A DNA stretch of 64,000 nt from CAZWDO01 sp964632485 [NCBI: uncultured bacterium] (GCA_964632485.1 CAZWDO010000001.1:375279-439278), one strand, 5' to 3'; numbered from the stretch's first letter, positions 37,001 to 47,021 are shown. Numbers and translations: made by a program. The notes: a model not told the origin generated them from the letters alone.

Positions 37001-40000
37001 TTAAGTACAGCCGTATCACCCACTACTAATAAATCATTCTGGGCTGGAGATTGCCACTCCACTGTTGGTAGGACACTTAAGATAAATGAATCAGAAACCG
37101 ACTCAATATCATTATAACCAGAACATTGAAGTCGCAGACGAAGCTTATCAAAATGATCGGAAACGTTCTGAGCGATCCAATTATAACTCCCGGTATTGAT
37201 TAATGAATCAGCAATGGGTATCCAGAACTGACTGGTGTCGATTGAATAAGCGAGATTGACTCGGGGGGCGATATATTGAGTTTGCCAGCGACAAAAAACA
37301 GTATCCGGAAAAAACACCACATCGCCGGCAAGAGGGCTATCAAAGCTGAATTCAGGAGGAAACGAAATGATAAAACCCTGATCGTTTATATCGAAAATAG
37401 CGGAGCTATCCATATCCGTCAGACGAATATCGGCGGCAACCGTTGAGACTTGAGGGGGCGTCCATTCAAATGAGCCCGTATTGGGAATATTGATCGATTG
37501 AAGCGAAAAGGAAGACTGCATACTGGCCCGGTATTCCAGCTTCACCCGGGTCACGCTTGCCGGAGCTTCCCACTGAATTGTGCAGGGCCGATCGTTGAGT
37601 ACCAATTCTCCGCCATTGGGATTAGTAATAACAATCTGACGTTTAGGGCGAATGGTAAAAAATTGGGAGGAAGTGTCTGCTACGTTTACCGCGCCTACAG
37701 CTTGCAAGACAATCCGCGCCGAATCGCTGGCAGGTATGGAATCCGCAATGAACCAGTTATATAGCGTATCGCCAACTGATACTTCTTGCGCCAGGGGATA
37801 TGTCACGACTGAGCCGGCGGATGTTATAAGAAGAATGATATCAAGCTGATTAATAATCCCGCTATAGGACCACCGAATGGGATATGCGTTATCTTTTTCC
37901 CAGGTATCTCCACCATTGGGAGTAACGAGCGTTAGCGAATTGAAATAAATCTGGAATGGATTATCGGATTGATCATTAATCGTAGAATCGTTATGTTGAC
38001 GGATCGTGATCCTGCATTGGGATGAATTGATAAGGGCTGGATTCCAGATGAATTGTCCCGTATTCGGAGTTCGGTTATGGATTACCGAGCGAGTAGCGTC
38101 ATTGTCGGAACTGAAAAGCAACCGGATAGAATCGATGGCTCCGGTGGAATTCCAACGAATTGTATCCGTTTTACCCGCTGGTAGTTGCTCTCCACCGTTG
38201 GGCCGAGTCAGGCTTAGCGTCCGCTGAGTTAGTATCCGGAACGGGGCTTCATGACTGGCCTCATACTGCGGCTGAGCTTGGCTAACCACTTTCAATCGAC
38301 AGGTATTGGATACTGCCGATGCTGGAATCAACCAATTATAGGTCAAAGTATCCACTGAGGCGGGGGATTGAGCATTTAACGCACTAAGCTTAGCTTCGGT
38401 ATAAATCTGTGTATAATTCAGACCATTGTCAGTGGAAAGTAACAAATTTATCGGACTGGGATAGTTATTTTTCACCCAGCGCACCGGGATGGTTTGACCT
38501 ACCTCAAAAATCGCTCCGGGTAGAGGGGAAACCATTTTCAAATACTGATCGATTCTAAAAGCCGCCGCATTTTCCGATTGAACTCCAGCATCTTCATAGT
38601 CGCTAATAAGGATAAAACAATTTGCCGATTGCATGTTAAGCGGTACATTCCAGGACCATTGGCCGTTGCAGGGAGTATTTTCCACTAATGGCTGCCAGGT
38701 GGCGCGGTTATCAGACGAAAAATATATATTAACAGCATTAATCGAGCCAGTGAAGGTATATTCGATATTGAGCGGGTCGCCCCCGTAATAGACTGAGTTG
38801 CCCGTTGGCTGGGTTAATGCTAATGTACGCTGTTCATTGACAACAATCGTCGTCGTCGTACTATCAGAACCGCCGACAGAATCAGTAGCCTGGATAAACA
38901 AATAATAAGTTCCCTGCGTATTATACGTATGATCTAAACTAAGCGCCGTTCCCGGAGAATAATTATTGATGAATTGCGTGGGGTTTCCATCGCCCCAATT
39001 ATATTGAAGAGTTAATGAATGCCCATCGGGATCATTGACCTGGAACTGGAGATTGAGATTCAGGTTAGCGACAACCGGATCCGGAGTAATGGTAATCCCT
39101 GTTATAACAGGGGGGGAGTTGGCTTTAGTTTTGAACCAGTAGCTGGGGCTGAGGCTAGTTTCATTGCAATCCTGCGCATTCACCTGCCACCAGTGCCACT
39201 TATCAAAGCTGAGGTTATTGACAGTGATCGAAGAAGCTAAGGTGTCGTAAATACCCGCCACATGCGTTCCCAGGGAATCCCAAACATCCAGATCGTAGAT
39301 CAGTTTATTGCCCGAAGCGCTGGTTCCAACCCAACTGATTGTAACGGAAGTGTTTAGACCTGGGGTGCCATCAGCGGGACTGGGCGATGACACCGATGGC
39401 GTTAACGGAGGATGCAGGGTATCGAAATGCAAGGTGTCGCCGTAATACGGGATATAGTTAACAGTGTAGTTGGCGGGAGAGATTGATGCGATGGGGTCAT
39501 TACAGGAACCCCAGTTATTGAAACGACAGTTGAGGGTTTTGAAAGCAGCCGCAGTCCCGTCGATATTGGAGGCGTTACCGAATATATCGTTGGCCATGCC
39601 GATTGAATTACCGACCGTCGGCTCACTTTCATCCAAAAAAATACCACTGGCGGTATTGTTTTGAATCTTGTTGTTGCGGATAGTCAGAGAATTTTCGCAA
39701 TTATTACAGATAATTCCGGATCCGCTATTGGTATTGATCGTATTGTCATGAATCGATCCGGTCGTGAAATCGCACTTGATGCCAATGCCATTATTGTTGA
39801 TGACGCAGTTGCCGACTTCGAGATAGAGGGGGAAACTGACATTGTTGTGCAGAATCGCCGGCTGCCAGCTCGGAGACATGCTCAGGCCATTGCTGTTGAA
39901 GGCGCAATTGGTGATGATAACCGAATCGGTGCCAACGGCGTTGATGCCGTGACCGTTGTTATAAAACACGCAATTATTGACGGACAGTTTAGAGTATCCG

Positions 40001-40422
40001 CTGCTGTTGATGCCGTTTTCCATTCCGTTGAAATCCACGGCGTATATTTCGCAATCCTGCACGAAAAGGATTGGGGCGCCCTGATTGATGCCGGCAGTGG
40101 CATTGTAGTTACCGTTAATTTTTAAACCCTTGATCGTGGCATTGGCATTACATTGAATAACGCTTGATCCGGAAACATCCTGAATCGTGGGATGAACCCC
40201 CAATGCCGCTCGCAACTCAATCGACGCATTAATTACAACGTTTTCCTGATAAACCGAATCATCCTGTATTTCTACGACATCGCCGCCGCCTACAAGCGCC
40301 AACGCGGCAGTAATTGTCGTGCTGTTGCCGCCACCATCTTTTCTGACTGTTACTATTGTGCCCGCATCAATACTCAATACAATACTTATCATAAAAATAA
40401 AAATTTGGATCATTTTTTTCAT
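34081..40422 (-). CDS. Giant surface protein: beta-helix, PKD/Ig-like repeats and T9SS domain
   Basis: This is a 2113-aa secreted protein. A signal peptide (first 20 residues) is followed by a right-handed parallel beta-helix (about 25-310; recurrent NNGHGINAVGTDSVIITNC-type turns). An Ig/FN3-like domain, a PKD domain near 430-530 (WGDGNPTQFI, HTYNTQGTYYLFIQATDS), and a series of about seven Ig-like repeats come next, each with a strand like PNGGE and a WxxxG turn (about 535-1190). Several FN3 domains follow (about 1290-2020). The protein ends in a type IX sorting domain (PQPNPATTQTL, YNILGHQLYQD, GLYFVSAVNEQG). It is probably an adhesin or glycan-binding protein. A consensus promoter lies 31 bases upstream of the gene. 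Confidence 0.85.
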   Translation of the reverse strand: MKKMIQIFIFMISIVLSIDAGTIVTVRKDGGGNSTTITAALALVGGGDVVEIQDDSVYQENVVINASIELRAALGVHPTIQDVSGSSVIQCNANATIKGLKINGNYNATAGINQGAPILFVQDCEIYAVDFNGMENGINSSGYSKLSVNNCVFYNNGHGINAVGTDSVIITNCAFNSNGLSMSPSWQPAILHNNVSFPLYLEVGNCVINNNGIGIKCDFTTGSIHDNTINTNSGSGIICNNCENSLTIRNNKIQNNTASGIFLDESEPTVGNSIGMANDIFGNASNIDGTAAAFKTLNCRFNNWGSCNDPIASISPANYTVNYIPYYGDTLHFDTLHPPLTPSVSSPSPADGTPGLNTSVTISWVGTSASGNKLIYDLDVWDSLGTHVAGIYDTLASSITVNNLSFDKWHWWQVNAQDCNETSLSPSYWFKTKANSPPVITGITITPDPVVANLNLNLQFQVNDPDGHSLTLQYNWGDGNPTQFINNYSPGTALSLDHTYNTQGTYYLFIQATDSVGGSDSTTTTIVVNEQRTLALTQPTGNSVYYGGDPLNIEYTFTGSINAVNIYFSSDNRATWQPLVENTPCNGQWSWNVPLNMQSANCFILISDYEDAGVQSENAAAFRIDQYLKMVSPLPGAIFEVGQTIPVRWVKNNYPSPINLLLSTDNGLNYTQIYTEAKLSALNAQSPASVDTLTYNWLIPASAVSNTCRLKVVSQAQPQYEASHEAPFRILTQRTLSLTRPNGGEQLPAGKTDTIRWNSTGAIDSIRLLFSSDNDATRSVIHNRTPNTGQFIWNPALINSSQCRITIRQHNDSTINDQSDNPFQIYFNSLTLVTPNGGDTWEKDNAYPIRWSYSGIINQLDIILLITSAGSVVTYPLAQEVSVGDTLYNWFIADSIPASDSARIVLQAVGAVNVADTSSQFFTIRPKRQIVITNPNGGELVLNDRPCTIQWEAPASVTRVKLEYRASMQSSFSLQSINIPNTGSFEWTPPQVSTVAADIRLTDMDSSAIFDINDQGFIISFPPEFSFDSPLAGDVVFFPDTVFCRWQTQYIAPRVNLAYSIDTSQFWIPIADSLINTGSYNWIAQNVSDHFDKLRLRLQCSGYNDIESVSDSFILSVLPTVEWQSPAQNDLLVVGDTAVLNWLTTGYIPILALWFSADDGSNWQLMDSAVVNQNLFNWVVPDISSARCRLKVVNSAPQTEEFVSPRFEIRANGGVYANPTQVSFDPTYIAACSEKPLHIINRSEDSRQISNVQFARYSTIFSLEGSLPIAISSQDSTRLALKFCPADTIFYSDTLFVNLDNGDRITLPVSGKGALPPISLMRKPTLRSITSSQAALEVIFNHTVTCRIRYGLTPQTLNSEAISLIENTQHLLYLNNLSDNTVYYYVVEAYYHSIFAFQNQIGSFQTLASQIPKDIPFIGGLDPVYIGEREMTVRFTTDQALKGICQIRVPGGSAIFSEESDSVLTHFFRFENLQPNQQYLLIPGIQTTSGAIWSPRVYPLRTLAEPDRSPSHILRGPFAVSTDSLAFISLIADEGCQAWLYLFQGAAIVPIDTLRSEVFKRRHVFFVFNLIPGQVYHISILLKDGAGNETFWDGGADLLSISGLYRRKATSGFGTNSFSTNTNSDQRSPEFVAQPVLYANTDSSALIKWETNEASGYSLSLYDPASQLVAQIENQDYQTENVVTINRLIPGTTYRALLTVFDLANNSSSPLEDLVFTLPQMPPDVPIVMVDSAEYYIGDNFALMSWQTNLPCDSRSSLATSQMLVNPFYYYEPSITDQHLLVMNNLNSQNRYYYQLFCHDLLDRLVLTTETDSFSISGSNSEPLSFTTEPALQSVSPTRAVFTWQTNRLAYAYMDYWQADDPTDTITVSRPDLANIHEIVITGLKADLRYGYRAYAWDIAGGFIERWSEFMTLDSSSMDQNPPQSPSFVRIQRAESDPFQVTVTWPANHENDFSHYQFKRVINADTQLIASSLKDTSFTERLLMPNGSYSYGVQCIDINQNRSNWSWSTPLIITGMDDSVAILKRNQFYLSAPQPNPATTQTLIYFRQMEAGVITLSVYNILGHQLYQDIFHCPAQTEISRSIDATPWPDGLYFVSAVNEQGERKTRKLIIIH

Positions 40423-40452
40423 AAATCAGTCCTTTTCTAAATTCCTTAATTT

Positions 40453-40481
40453 ATTATAATCATTTTCCCTTGATTTGTCAA
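40453..40481 (-). promoter_or_regulatory. Perfect-consensus sigma-70 promoter for the 2113-aa protein
   Basis: On the minus strand, TTGACA (40481-40476), 17 bases, then TATAAT (40458-40453): both hexamers match the consensus exactly. The start would be near 40446, with a leader of about 24 nt containing AAAGGA. Confidence 0.8.
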
Positions 40482-40705
40482 ATATTTTATTGCTCCCCCA
40501 TAATATTTCAACTTTGATCGAAACCCGGAGAACCGAAAAGCCCAAAATCCCTGATTTATTAGTGACCAAGCCTTGCTACCTTATCGAATGTTTCCCTACA
40601 TCATTCCGAACCCGTCAAAGCCCTTAGAGGAATTCCATGATTTTTCAGCCGATGTACGCCTTCAAAATAACATGAATAGCCATTAGCGCTACATAAAGGA
40701 CAACA

Positions 40706-43700
40706 TTAGCGAAGCATTAGGACTTTATAGTGGTAACGGCCAGTTCCGCATATCAACTCAAGAATATACACTCCCTGAGGCAAGGATTGTCCACCCCCCT
40801 CGCATAATCCTACAAACACCCGTCTCTCCATAACGAAATCGAATTCTTTACGCAGAACCTTTTCTCCAAGGATATTGTAAAATGTCAGCTTACAACTTCG
40901 GAACAGTGCTTCCGAAGGAAATTCCACTATCAGATAGTCTGAACATGGATTGGGATAAACGCGTGGCTTCGCGGGCGTACACCGGTTGTATGGTTCCCCG
41001 TAACTAACAGTGGGAAAGACCGTCAGTATGTCTGAGAACTCCGACTCTTGGGAATGGAATCCTTTCCAAACCGCTTGAACCCGATAGCGGCATGAATCCC
41101 GAGAAATAAACCGCTCTATATAAGAGGTATCCATCCATGGCCAATGCAAAAGCTCAAATCCGCTACCCGTATCCCGTTCCAAGCGGTAAAGCAATTTAAA
41201 CTGCCCGGCAGGGTTTCCCCGCCAATGCAGCCGAATCGATGAATCGGTTCTTTCCTCCTCATTAAAAAACGGAGCCTCGATAGCGGGCGGGATTAAAACG
41301 GGCTGTATGGAAAATGTTGTATCGTAACTGATTCTAGCCTCTCCGGGAAGCGATAGTGTTAATTGAAAATTGTAAACTGAATTCCCGGAGAATGACGATA
41401 AATAATAGCGGTGAAACCGAGTTATGATATGTTCATAATACTCGAGTGTATCGGATGAATTTTCGCATCGGCAGTGAATACGCGAATAACAGGGAAGCTG
41501 AGTAGTAAAACTCAAAGACAGAGAGCTATCGGGAAACCATTCGAGTCGCAGGGGTGAATTTGGTATTAGGGATTCCGAATTAAATTCATCTAAGCCCTCC
41601 ACTTCCCAAGCTCCTTCCCACCAGGTAAGGGTTGTTTTCGGATCGATCAAACGCGCATTGAGGTTATAAAAATTTCCAGGCTCTAATCCAAAAACAAACC
41701 CCGGAGACTGAATTGTCGGGATTACCTGTAAGGATAGCAACCGATTGCCATACTTAGTCTCAAGTTCCAGCAAAGCGGAAACCATAGGAGGGGCCACCCG
41801 AAGGAAGGCGAAACCGGGATAGTTCCAGAGACTGCAACATACAGCTTCTCTCGGCAACGCTGGCGGTGGAGAGGACCAGACAATGGAATCAGTCAAGCAT
41901 AAATCTCCACTAATAGCATAAATACGCCAATCGACATGCCATTTTTTTGATTCAGCTAAATTCCCCAATTCGATAAAATGATCGAAACGCCACTCTTTAC
42001 CCGCATCGACCCATATCAATTGACCCGATTCGTCAAAAAGTTCCACTTCCAACCGGCTCAGCAGTTGTGTGCGGCAGATAATGATATCCGTTCCGTTTGG
42101 CATACGCTCTAAACAAGGGTATTTAATCGGGAATAGCGGTTGAAGATTAGGCTCGCTAGTAGTGCGTGTGTTTATTGTTAGTAACGAGCCGCCAACCGAT
42201 GAACGCTTTAAAGTGGGATATTGGTTTTCAAGTCTGCTTTGATATGGAGATTCCGTCACCATTTCCAAACAATAATTTGTGTAAGGCGTCAATGGATAAA
42301 AGTTGAAAACATGTCGGGTTGTCGCGTTCAAATCACTTCGTTCCAGGATAGTTCCAATCTCCGATTTACAGTAAACCCGAGTTTTAACGGAACGATTAGT
42401 CAAAAAATAGAGTAGCAGATTCTGATCATTCTTTTCCACCCAGGGACCGGCAACAAGCCGGATCGCCGAATCACCGGCAATCCGGTCCGGCAATTCAAAT
42501 ACACCGATTGGCGACTGCAATCCAGGTGGGTCGATCGTTTCCAGACAATAATAAAGTGTATCATTCTGAATACATGAAAACTGGAAGTCATGATCTTTTT
42601 GGTATGTGGAACTCTCAATCGTATCGCTGAACTCTCCGGTACAGTTCCCATAAAACAAGCGAACCCTGCTTTCCATACTCAACCGGCAGGATAAGTCGAT
42701 TTTTGAATCCAACAGCGAGCGGATATAGGGAAACACCTCAAAATAGAGAGAATCGGAAGTGAAAGACCCGGGAACCAGAAACGAATCCGGAGGCGTATTC
42801 AGCCGGTTCCCGGCGCTATCCGATAGCGTTAGAGTCCAAAACACCCGCCGGCCGGGCCGGGAAAAACAAATCCGCATTGTATGTTCATCAGACAATGAAT
42901 CGTTGCGGCATATATAATCCAATGAATCGGCACGTTCCCCATAGTTGCATTCGGCGCGACACGGTTCAGAAGCGCGCCATGCCAATTCCGCCCAATCGCT
43001 ATGAAAATGGATCAAGGGTCCGTCGATAATCCGGGGCGCCACCGTATCGGGAATCGGTATTTCAAGCAGTGTATCCCAACGGCATTGATTGTCGAATATA
43101 TCCCAACACAGTAGTTGAAGCGAATCTTGCCCACCCCATCTCAGCACCGGAACAGGAACCTGCCACTCGGTTGCCAAGGAGTTCCCGTTATACGTCACTC
43201 CCTGCCAATGGCATAAATAACGGGTCGGTTTATCGGTATTCCACGACAACATCAGAGAATCAAAATTCACCAGGCTGATGCGGGGAGACAGGGTAAAAAC
43301 AGGGCAGTTGGTATCCGGCCGTACTATATAATAAAACTCGTAAGACGACATTTGATTCCCGCTGGTATCAGCTATTGTGAGGCTGAAGTTTACCGTGTCG
43401 CCATACGGCCAAGGCGAAGCCGGTCGATACCAGGTATGAAGAAAATGTTCGGTCAATCGCCAGTTGGGTTCCACTTTTTGCTGATTGACGAAATAATCAA
43501 GCGTATTGCTGTCGGGGAAATAGCGATCATCGCCGAATACTATAGCAATCAGTGGTTTAGGGTCTATTGATTTTGAAAAAGAAACTGGATCAATAGATGC
43601 GATATAAGGGGGGACGGTATCGCGTGGAAGTGTAGTAAAAGTGTACCCGGCGGAAAAATCGCCCCAACCTCCCAGGTTCCATGCCCGAACACGCCAATAA

Positions 43701-46700
43701 TATCGAGTCCCCCAGGAAAGATTTGAAAATACAAACGCAGTATCCGTCAAAACCGAATCACGAATTGAAGAGCTGAAAATAGAATCCATCGCTAACTGCC
43801 ATTGCCAGGAAATCCCATTTTCCAACGAATGCCAGGAGAAAATCACTTCCGGAACCATATCGATAGAATGGTCAAGCGGCGCCATCAATCCAGGAGCGGG
43901 GGGCGGGCTGATCGTCGTGGTATTCGCTTTGCCCGGAGTACCTCCAAAAAGAGCGCTGGCCCGCCAATTGCCACCGACATGGTTGAGAGCGTCAGGGGAA
44001 TAGAGTTCGAGCGATGGCCCTCCGCCATTGGCTTCATCCGGCCAGGGATCGCGGATTCCATAGGTCAGCGAATCAATCAGCGCGCTATCCCGGTTGATAA
44101 TAACCAGGGATTCCCCTGTATTAAGCAGGGACCCGCTGCTCCATTCATCCGAAGCAGAATAGCCATAGTATTGTTGAAATGCGGAGCTATCACCGGCGAT
44201 CACCCAGAACGAATCGGGCGCTAAAACTGCATTCGCAGGAAAACGATAAACCACTCCATTTTCAAACCAATGATCACCCAGTAAAGCAGGACTTTGGCCT
44301 GTATTCACTATCTCAATAAATTCGAGAGTATCGCTGCCCGGATTATTGTACATAATTTCATTAATTGCCAACGAACAAAGCGGTTGGGGGATATATACAA
44401 CCGCTTGGACCTGCAACCGAGCGCCATCTGCGTTATCATTGATTACCAGCGTATCGAAAATCGCTCCCACCGACGTTGCAGCAAAATAAAGTATTATGTT
44501 GCTTGTTCGCCCAGGCTCAATAGAAATCCCACGGGAAGGGACTAATTTTAAGTCCACATTGTATTTTAAAGATAGTGAATATAATTGATAAACTGCATCC
44601 CCTCGATTGCCTATCGTAAAAACGCAAGCTGTTGTACAGTTGACCACAATACGGTTCAGATTAATCGATTCCAGGAAATATTCAGGGCGCGGACGTGGTG
44701 CAAGATTGCTATTGAGAGCGCCGGGAGTTCCATATTCGTCGATGCTGTTCATCCAGTTGCTCCCCTGTAAATTGTCCAGTTCCGGCGAACGCAGTTCCAG
44801 TGAGTAGGCCGTTCCCCCGGCTCTGGGCCAGGTATCGTCAACTAAATAGTACACAGAGTCCAGCCGAAGACCATCACTATTGACCAATACCACGGATTCT
44901 CCGTTATTGAGTAGAGTACCGCCGAATTCATGCTCCGCGGATTGCCGATAGAAATTCTGAAACGCGGCCGCATCTCCCGCGATGACTATATACGAATTCG
45001 CCTCAATGCGGCTTCCCGGCGGAAAGGTATAGTCAACGCCCCCTGAAACTTGATATCCATCCAGATCAATATTTTGATTTTCGCGATTGTACAGCTCGAT
45101 ATATTCAAGAGTATCGCTGCCAGGATTGTCATACATGATTTCATTGATTACCAATTGATAAAATGGTTGCCGGTCACGAGCGGTTCCCCGGACGATCAAT
45201 TTCGCGCCTGAGATATTGTCCGCGATATCAAGCGTATCGCTCCAGTCGCCGGAAACGGTTGGAGAAAAAGTTATATTAAAGTTAAGCGTTGCGCCGCCGG
45301 AAAGTGTTAATGAGGAAGGCAGATCGCATTGAAAATAGAAACCGTGACGCCATTGACTGCCGCTAATGATATAATCGGTAGAGCCTTCATTGGTCAGAAC
45401 TCCCGTAAGAGTGATCGTCTCATCGGTATAAACCGTTTGGAAATCGAAAATAGTAGGCGACCATACAGGTTGCGGCCGGGGAATCGCCACGCTGTTAATA
45501 GCGCGGGGAGTACCGCCCGGCGCTAAACTGGCGCTCCAGTTTTCACCCTGGCTGTTATCGTACATAGGTCGGTTCAATTCCAACGAATACCCCTGTCCAT
45601 TAGCGGTTGAGGGCCAGGTCGTTCCGGTTTTATATGCTACACTGTCAACTTGATTCGAATCAGCATTTATCAGTTCAATCATTTCACCGCTATTTGACAG
45701 CGTGCCGCTATTCCACTCGAAATCTGGCGCTTGACCGTAATAACCGGTAAAAGCGGAGGCATCTCCGGCAATAACCAAATAGGTACCCGCTGCCAATGCC
45801 GTACCCGGTGGGAATGTAAAAACCACCCCCTGGCTGAATCCCCACCCGCTCAAATCGATGGATTCAGCGCCATAATTCGTCAGTTCGATAAATTCAGTCG
45901 TATCGGTCCCGCTTTCCAACGGGTTATACATAATTTCATTGATTGCGACCGAAGGCGGGGCAAAAGCGCTAATTCCGCGTCCCCATAGCGGGATACGATG
46001 ATCGCCGTCATTATCATGAAAAATCAGCGTATCGGGATAATATTGCTCAAACAAGGGAGTAAAATTGATCACAAAAGAGACAGCTTCGCCACTCACGAGA
46101 TTTTGGGGTAGAACGGCTGAAACACTATAGATACCGGGCTGTGATTGCGTGATACTGTTGATGGAGTAATCTCCACTGCCGATATTGGTAATAGTTAATT
46201 CGAGCGCGCGCGTCGAATTGATTAACACCCGCCCAAAATTCGGTGGGAGCGGACTGAATTGCGGATTGGGTTGTGGAATCAAGGGGGAGTTTATGGCTCC
46301 GGGAGAACCACCCCAATCTTTGGAAACGCTCCAACTGGTTCCCATATTTCGATCCGCCAAACTATCATTGAGTTCGATCGAGTAATCGGCATCAAAATTT
46401 TTCGGCCAATCCCCGGTAGTTTTATATTTCACCGAATCGATAGTAATGCCGACGGAATTTTGAAGGACCAGCGTTTCGCCGGAATTGTTCAGACCCTGAC
46501 CTCCCTGCCATTGCCATGCGGTTAGAAAAGGATAGCGCGAATGCAACGCGGCGGTATCTTTCCCCACCACGAGATAATCCCCGGCGCTTAAAATAACTGA
46601 CGGAAAAACATATAGGATACCCGCCGTGAATTGCCAACCGGCCAGATCGATCGCTTGATCGGAAGCATTATAAATTTCTACAAATTCATACACTTCCTGA

Positions 46701-46804
46701 TTTGAAATTTTACTTGTTTTGTACATGATTTCATTGATATGGACCGATGCGTCAACAATTACAATAAAAGAACCGATGATAAGAAAAAAAAATATTTTAC
46801 TCAT
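40706..46804 (-). CDS. Giant surface protein with four lamin-tail domains and T9SS domain
   Basis: This is a 2032-aa secreted protein with an N-terminal signal peptide. Four lamin-tail (LTD) domains each open with INEIMY, at about residues 21, 285, 550 and 811. They contain EFVEI-, GWxF- and YLVVA-type strands and a WP...SLEL turn. They alternate with three ASH/choice-of-anchor-like beta domains (about 180-275, 440-540, 705-800). FN3-like domains (about 1000-1930) and a type IX sorting domain (RVYPNPCSDYL, FYNILGEKV, GVYILELICG) complete it. Bacterial LTD proteins are usually cell-surface or nuclease-associated; no nuclease domain is seen here. AGGGGAAAA precedes the ATG. Confidence 0.85.
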   Translation of the reverse strand: MSKIFFFLIIGSFIVIVDASVHINEIMYKTSKISNQEVYEFVEIYNASDQAIDLAGWQFTAGILYVFPSVILSAGDYLVVGKDTAALHSRYPFLTAWQWQGGQGLNNSGETLVLQNSVGITIDSVKYKTTGDWPKNFDADYSIELNDSLADRNMGTSWSVSKDWGGSPGAINSPLIPQPNPQFSPLPPNFGRVLINSTRALELTITNIGSGDYSINSITQSQPGIYSVSAVLPQNLVSGEAVSFVINFTPLFEQYYPDTLIFHDNDGDHRIPLWGRGISAFAPPSVAINEIMYNPLESGTDTTEFIELTNYGAESIDLSGWGFSQGVVFTFPPGTALAAGTYLVIAGDASAFTGYYGQAPDFEWNSGTLSNSGEMIELINADSNQVDSVAYKTGTTWPSTANGQGYSLELNRPMYDNSQGENWSASLAPGGTPRAINSVAIPRPQPVWSPTIFDFQTVYTDETITLTGVLTNEGSTDYIISGSQWRHGFYFQCDLPSSLTLSGGATLNFNITFSPTVSGDWSDTLDIADNISGAKLIVRGTARDRQPFYQLVINEIMYDNPGSDTLEYIELYNRENQNIDLDGYQVSGGVDYTFPPGSRIEANSYIVIAGDAAAFQNFYRQSAEHEFGGTLLNNGESVVLVNSDGLRLDSVYYLVDDTWPRAGGTAYSLELRSPELDNLQGSNWMNSIDEYGTPGALNSNLAPRPRPEYFLESINLNRIVVNCTTACVFTIGNRGDAVYQLYSLSLKYNVDLKLVPSRGISIEPGRTSNIILYFAATSVGAIFDTLVINDNADGARLQVQAVVYIPQPLCSLAINEIMYNNPGSDTLEFIEIVNTGQSPALLGDHWFENGVVYRFPANAVLAPDSFWVIAGDSSAFQQYYGYSASDEWSSGSLLNTGESLVIINRDSALIDSLTYGIRDPWPDEANGGGPSLELYSPDALNHVGGNWRASALFGGTPGKANTTTISPPPAPGLMAPLDHSIDMVPEVIFSWHSLENGISWQWQLAMDSIFSSSIRDSVLTDTAFVFSNLSWGTRYYWRVRAWNLGGWGDFSAGYTFTTLPRDTVPPYIASIDPVSFSKSIDPKPLIAIVFGDDRYFPDSNTLDYFVNQQKVEPNWRLTEHFLHTWYRPASPWPYGDTVNFSLTIADTSGNQMSSYEFYYIVRPDTNCPVFTLSPRISLVNFDSLMLSWNTDKPTRYLCHWQGVTYNGNSLATEWQVPVPVLRWGGQDSLQLLCWDIFDNQCRWDTLLEIPIPDTVAPRIIDGPLIHFHSDWAELAWRASEPCRAECNYGERADSLDYICRNDSLSDEHTMRICFSRPGRRVFWTLTLSDSAGNRLNTPPDSFLVPGSFTSDSLYFEVFPYIRSLLDSKIDLSCRLSMESRVRLFYGNCTGEFSDTIESSTYQKDHDFQFSCIQNDTLYYCLETIDPPGLQSPIGVFELPDRIAGDSAIRLVAGPWVEKNDQNLLLYFLTNRSVKTRVYCKSEIGTILERSDLNATTRHVFNFYPLTPYTNYCLEMVTESPYQSRLENQYPTLKRSSVGGSLLTINTRTTSEPNLQPLFPIKYPCLERMPNGTDIIICRTQLLSRLEVELFDESGQLIWVDAGKEWRFDHFIELGNLAESKKWHVDWRIYAISGDLCLTDSIVWSSPPPALPREAVCCSLWNYPGFAFLRVAPPMVSALLELETKYGNRLLSLQVIPTIQSPGFVFGLEPGNFYNLNARLIDPKTTLTWWEGAWEVEGLDEFNSESLIPNSPLRLEWFPDSSLSLSFTTQLPCYSRIHCRCENSSDTLEYYEHIITRFHRYYLSSFSGNSVYNFQLTLSLPGEARISYDTTFSIQPVLIPPAIEAPFFNEEERTDSSIRLHWRGNPAGQFKLLYRLERDTGSGFELLHWPWMDTSYIERFISRDSCRYRVQAVWKGFHSQESEFSDILTVFPTVSYGEPYNRCTPAKPRVYPNPCSDYLIVEFPSEALFRSCKLTFYNILGEKVLRKEFDFVMERRVFVGLCEGGGQSLPQGVYILELICGTGRYHYKVLMLR

Positions 46805-46862
46805 TCTTTTTCCCCTGTTCAGAATGATAAATATAACCGATTATCGGGCAGTTAATAAAAAT

Positions 46863-46891
46863 ATAATAAGACTTTCAGTTTGAATTGTCAA
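46863..46891 (-). promoter_or_regulatory. Promoter of the 2032-aa surface protein
   Basis: On the minus strand, TTGACA (46891-46886), 17 bases, then TATTAT (46868-46863). The predicted start near 46856 gives a leader of about 52 nt. It lies immediately after the terminator of the upstream unit. Confidence 0.75.
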
Positions 46892-46903
46892 TATTTTTTT
46901 TCC

Positions 46904-46937
46904 AAAAAAAAAACCCGACCTAAATGAGGGCCGGGTT
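46904..46937 (-). terminator. Strong intrinsic terminator of the mscS unit
   Basis: On the minus strand, AACCCGGCC and GGTCGGGTT form a stem of nine pairs with one mismatch and an 8-nt loop, followed directly by a run of ten T. It ends transcription coming from mscS and insulates the promoter 13 bases further on. Confidence 0.85.
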
Positions 46938-47021
46938 GACTTTTAACTATTTTTTTATCAATAATAACTTTAAACACGCCTGGGTACTTGACCTATTGAT
47001 GATTCAGAGCATTTAAAACAA

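Noticed and set aside
39661-40125. 154-codon plus-strand frame, and many similar ones, antisense to the giant surface proteins
   Set aside because: They mirror the repeat-rich sense coding sequence (beta-helix, LTD, Ig repeats) and have no start signals or domain content.
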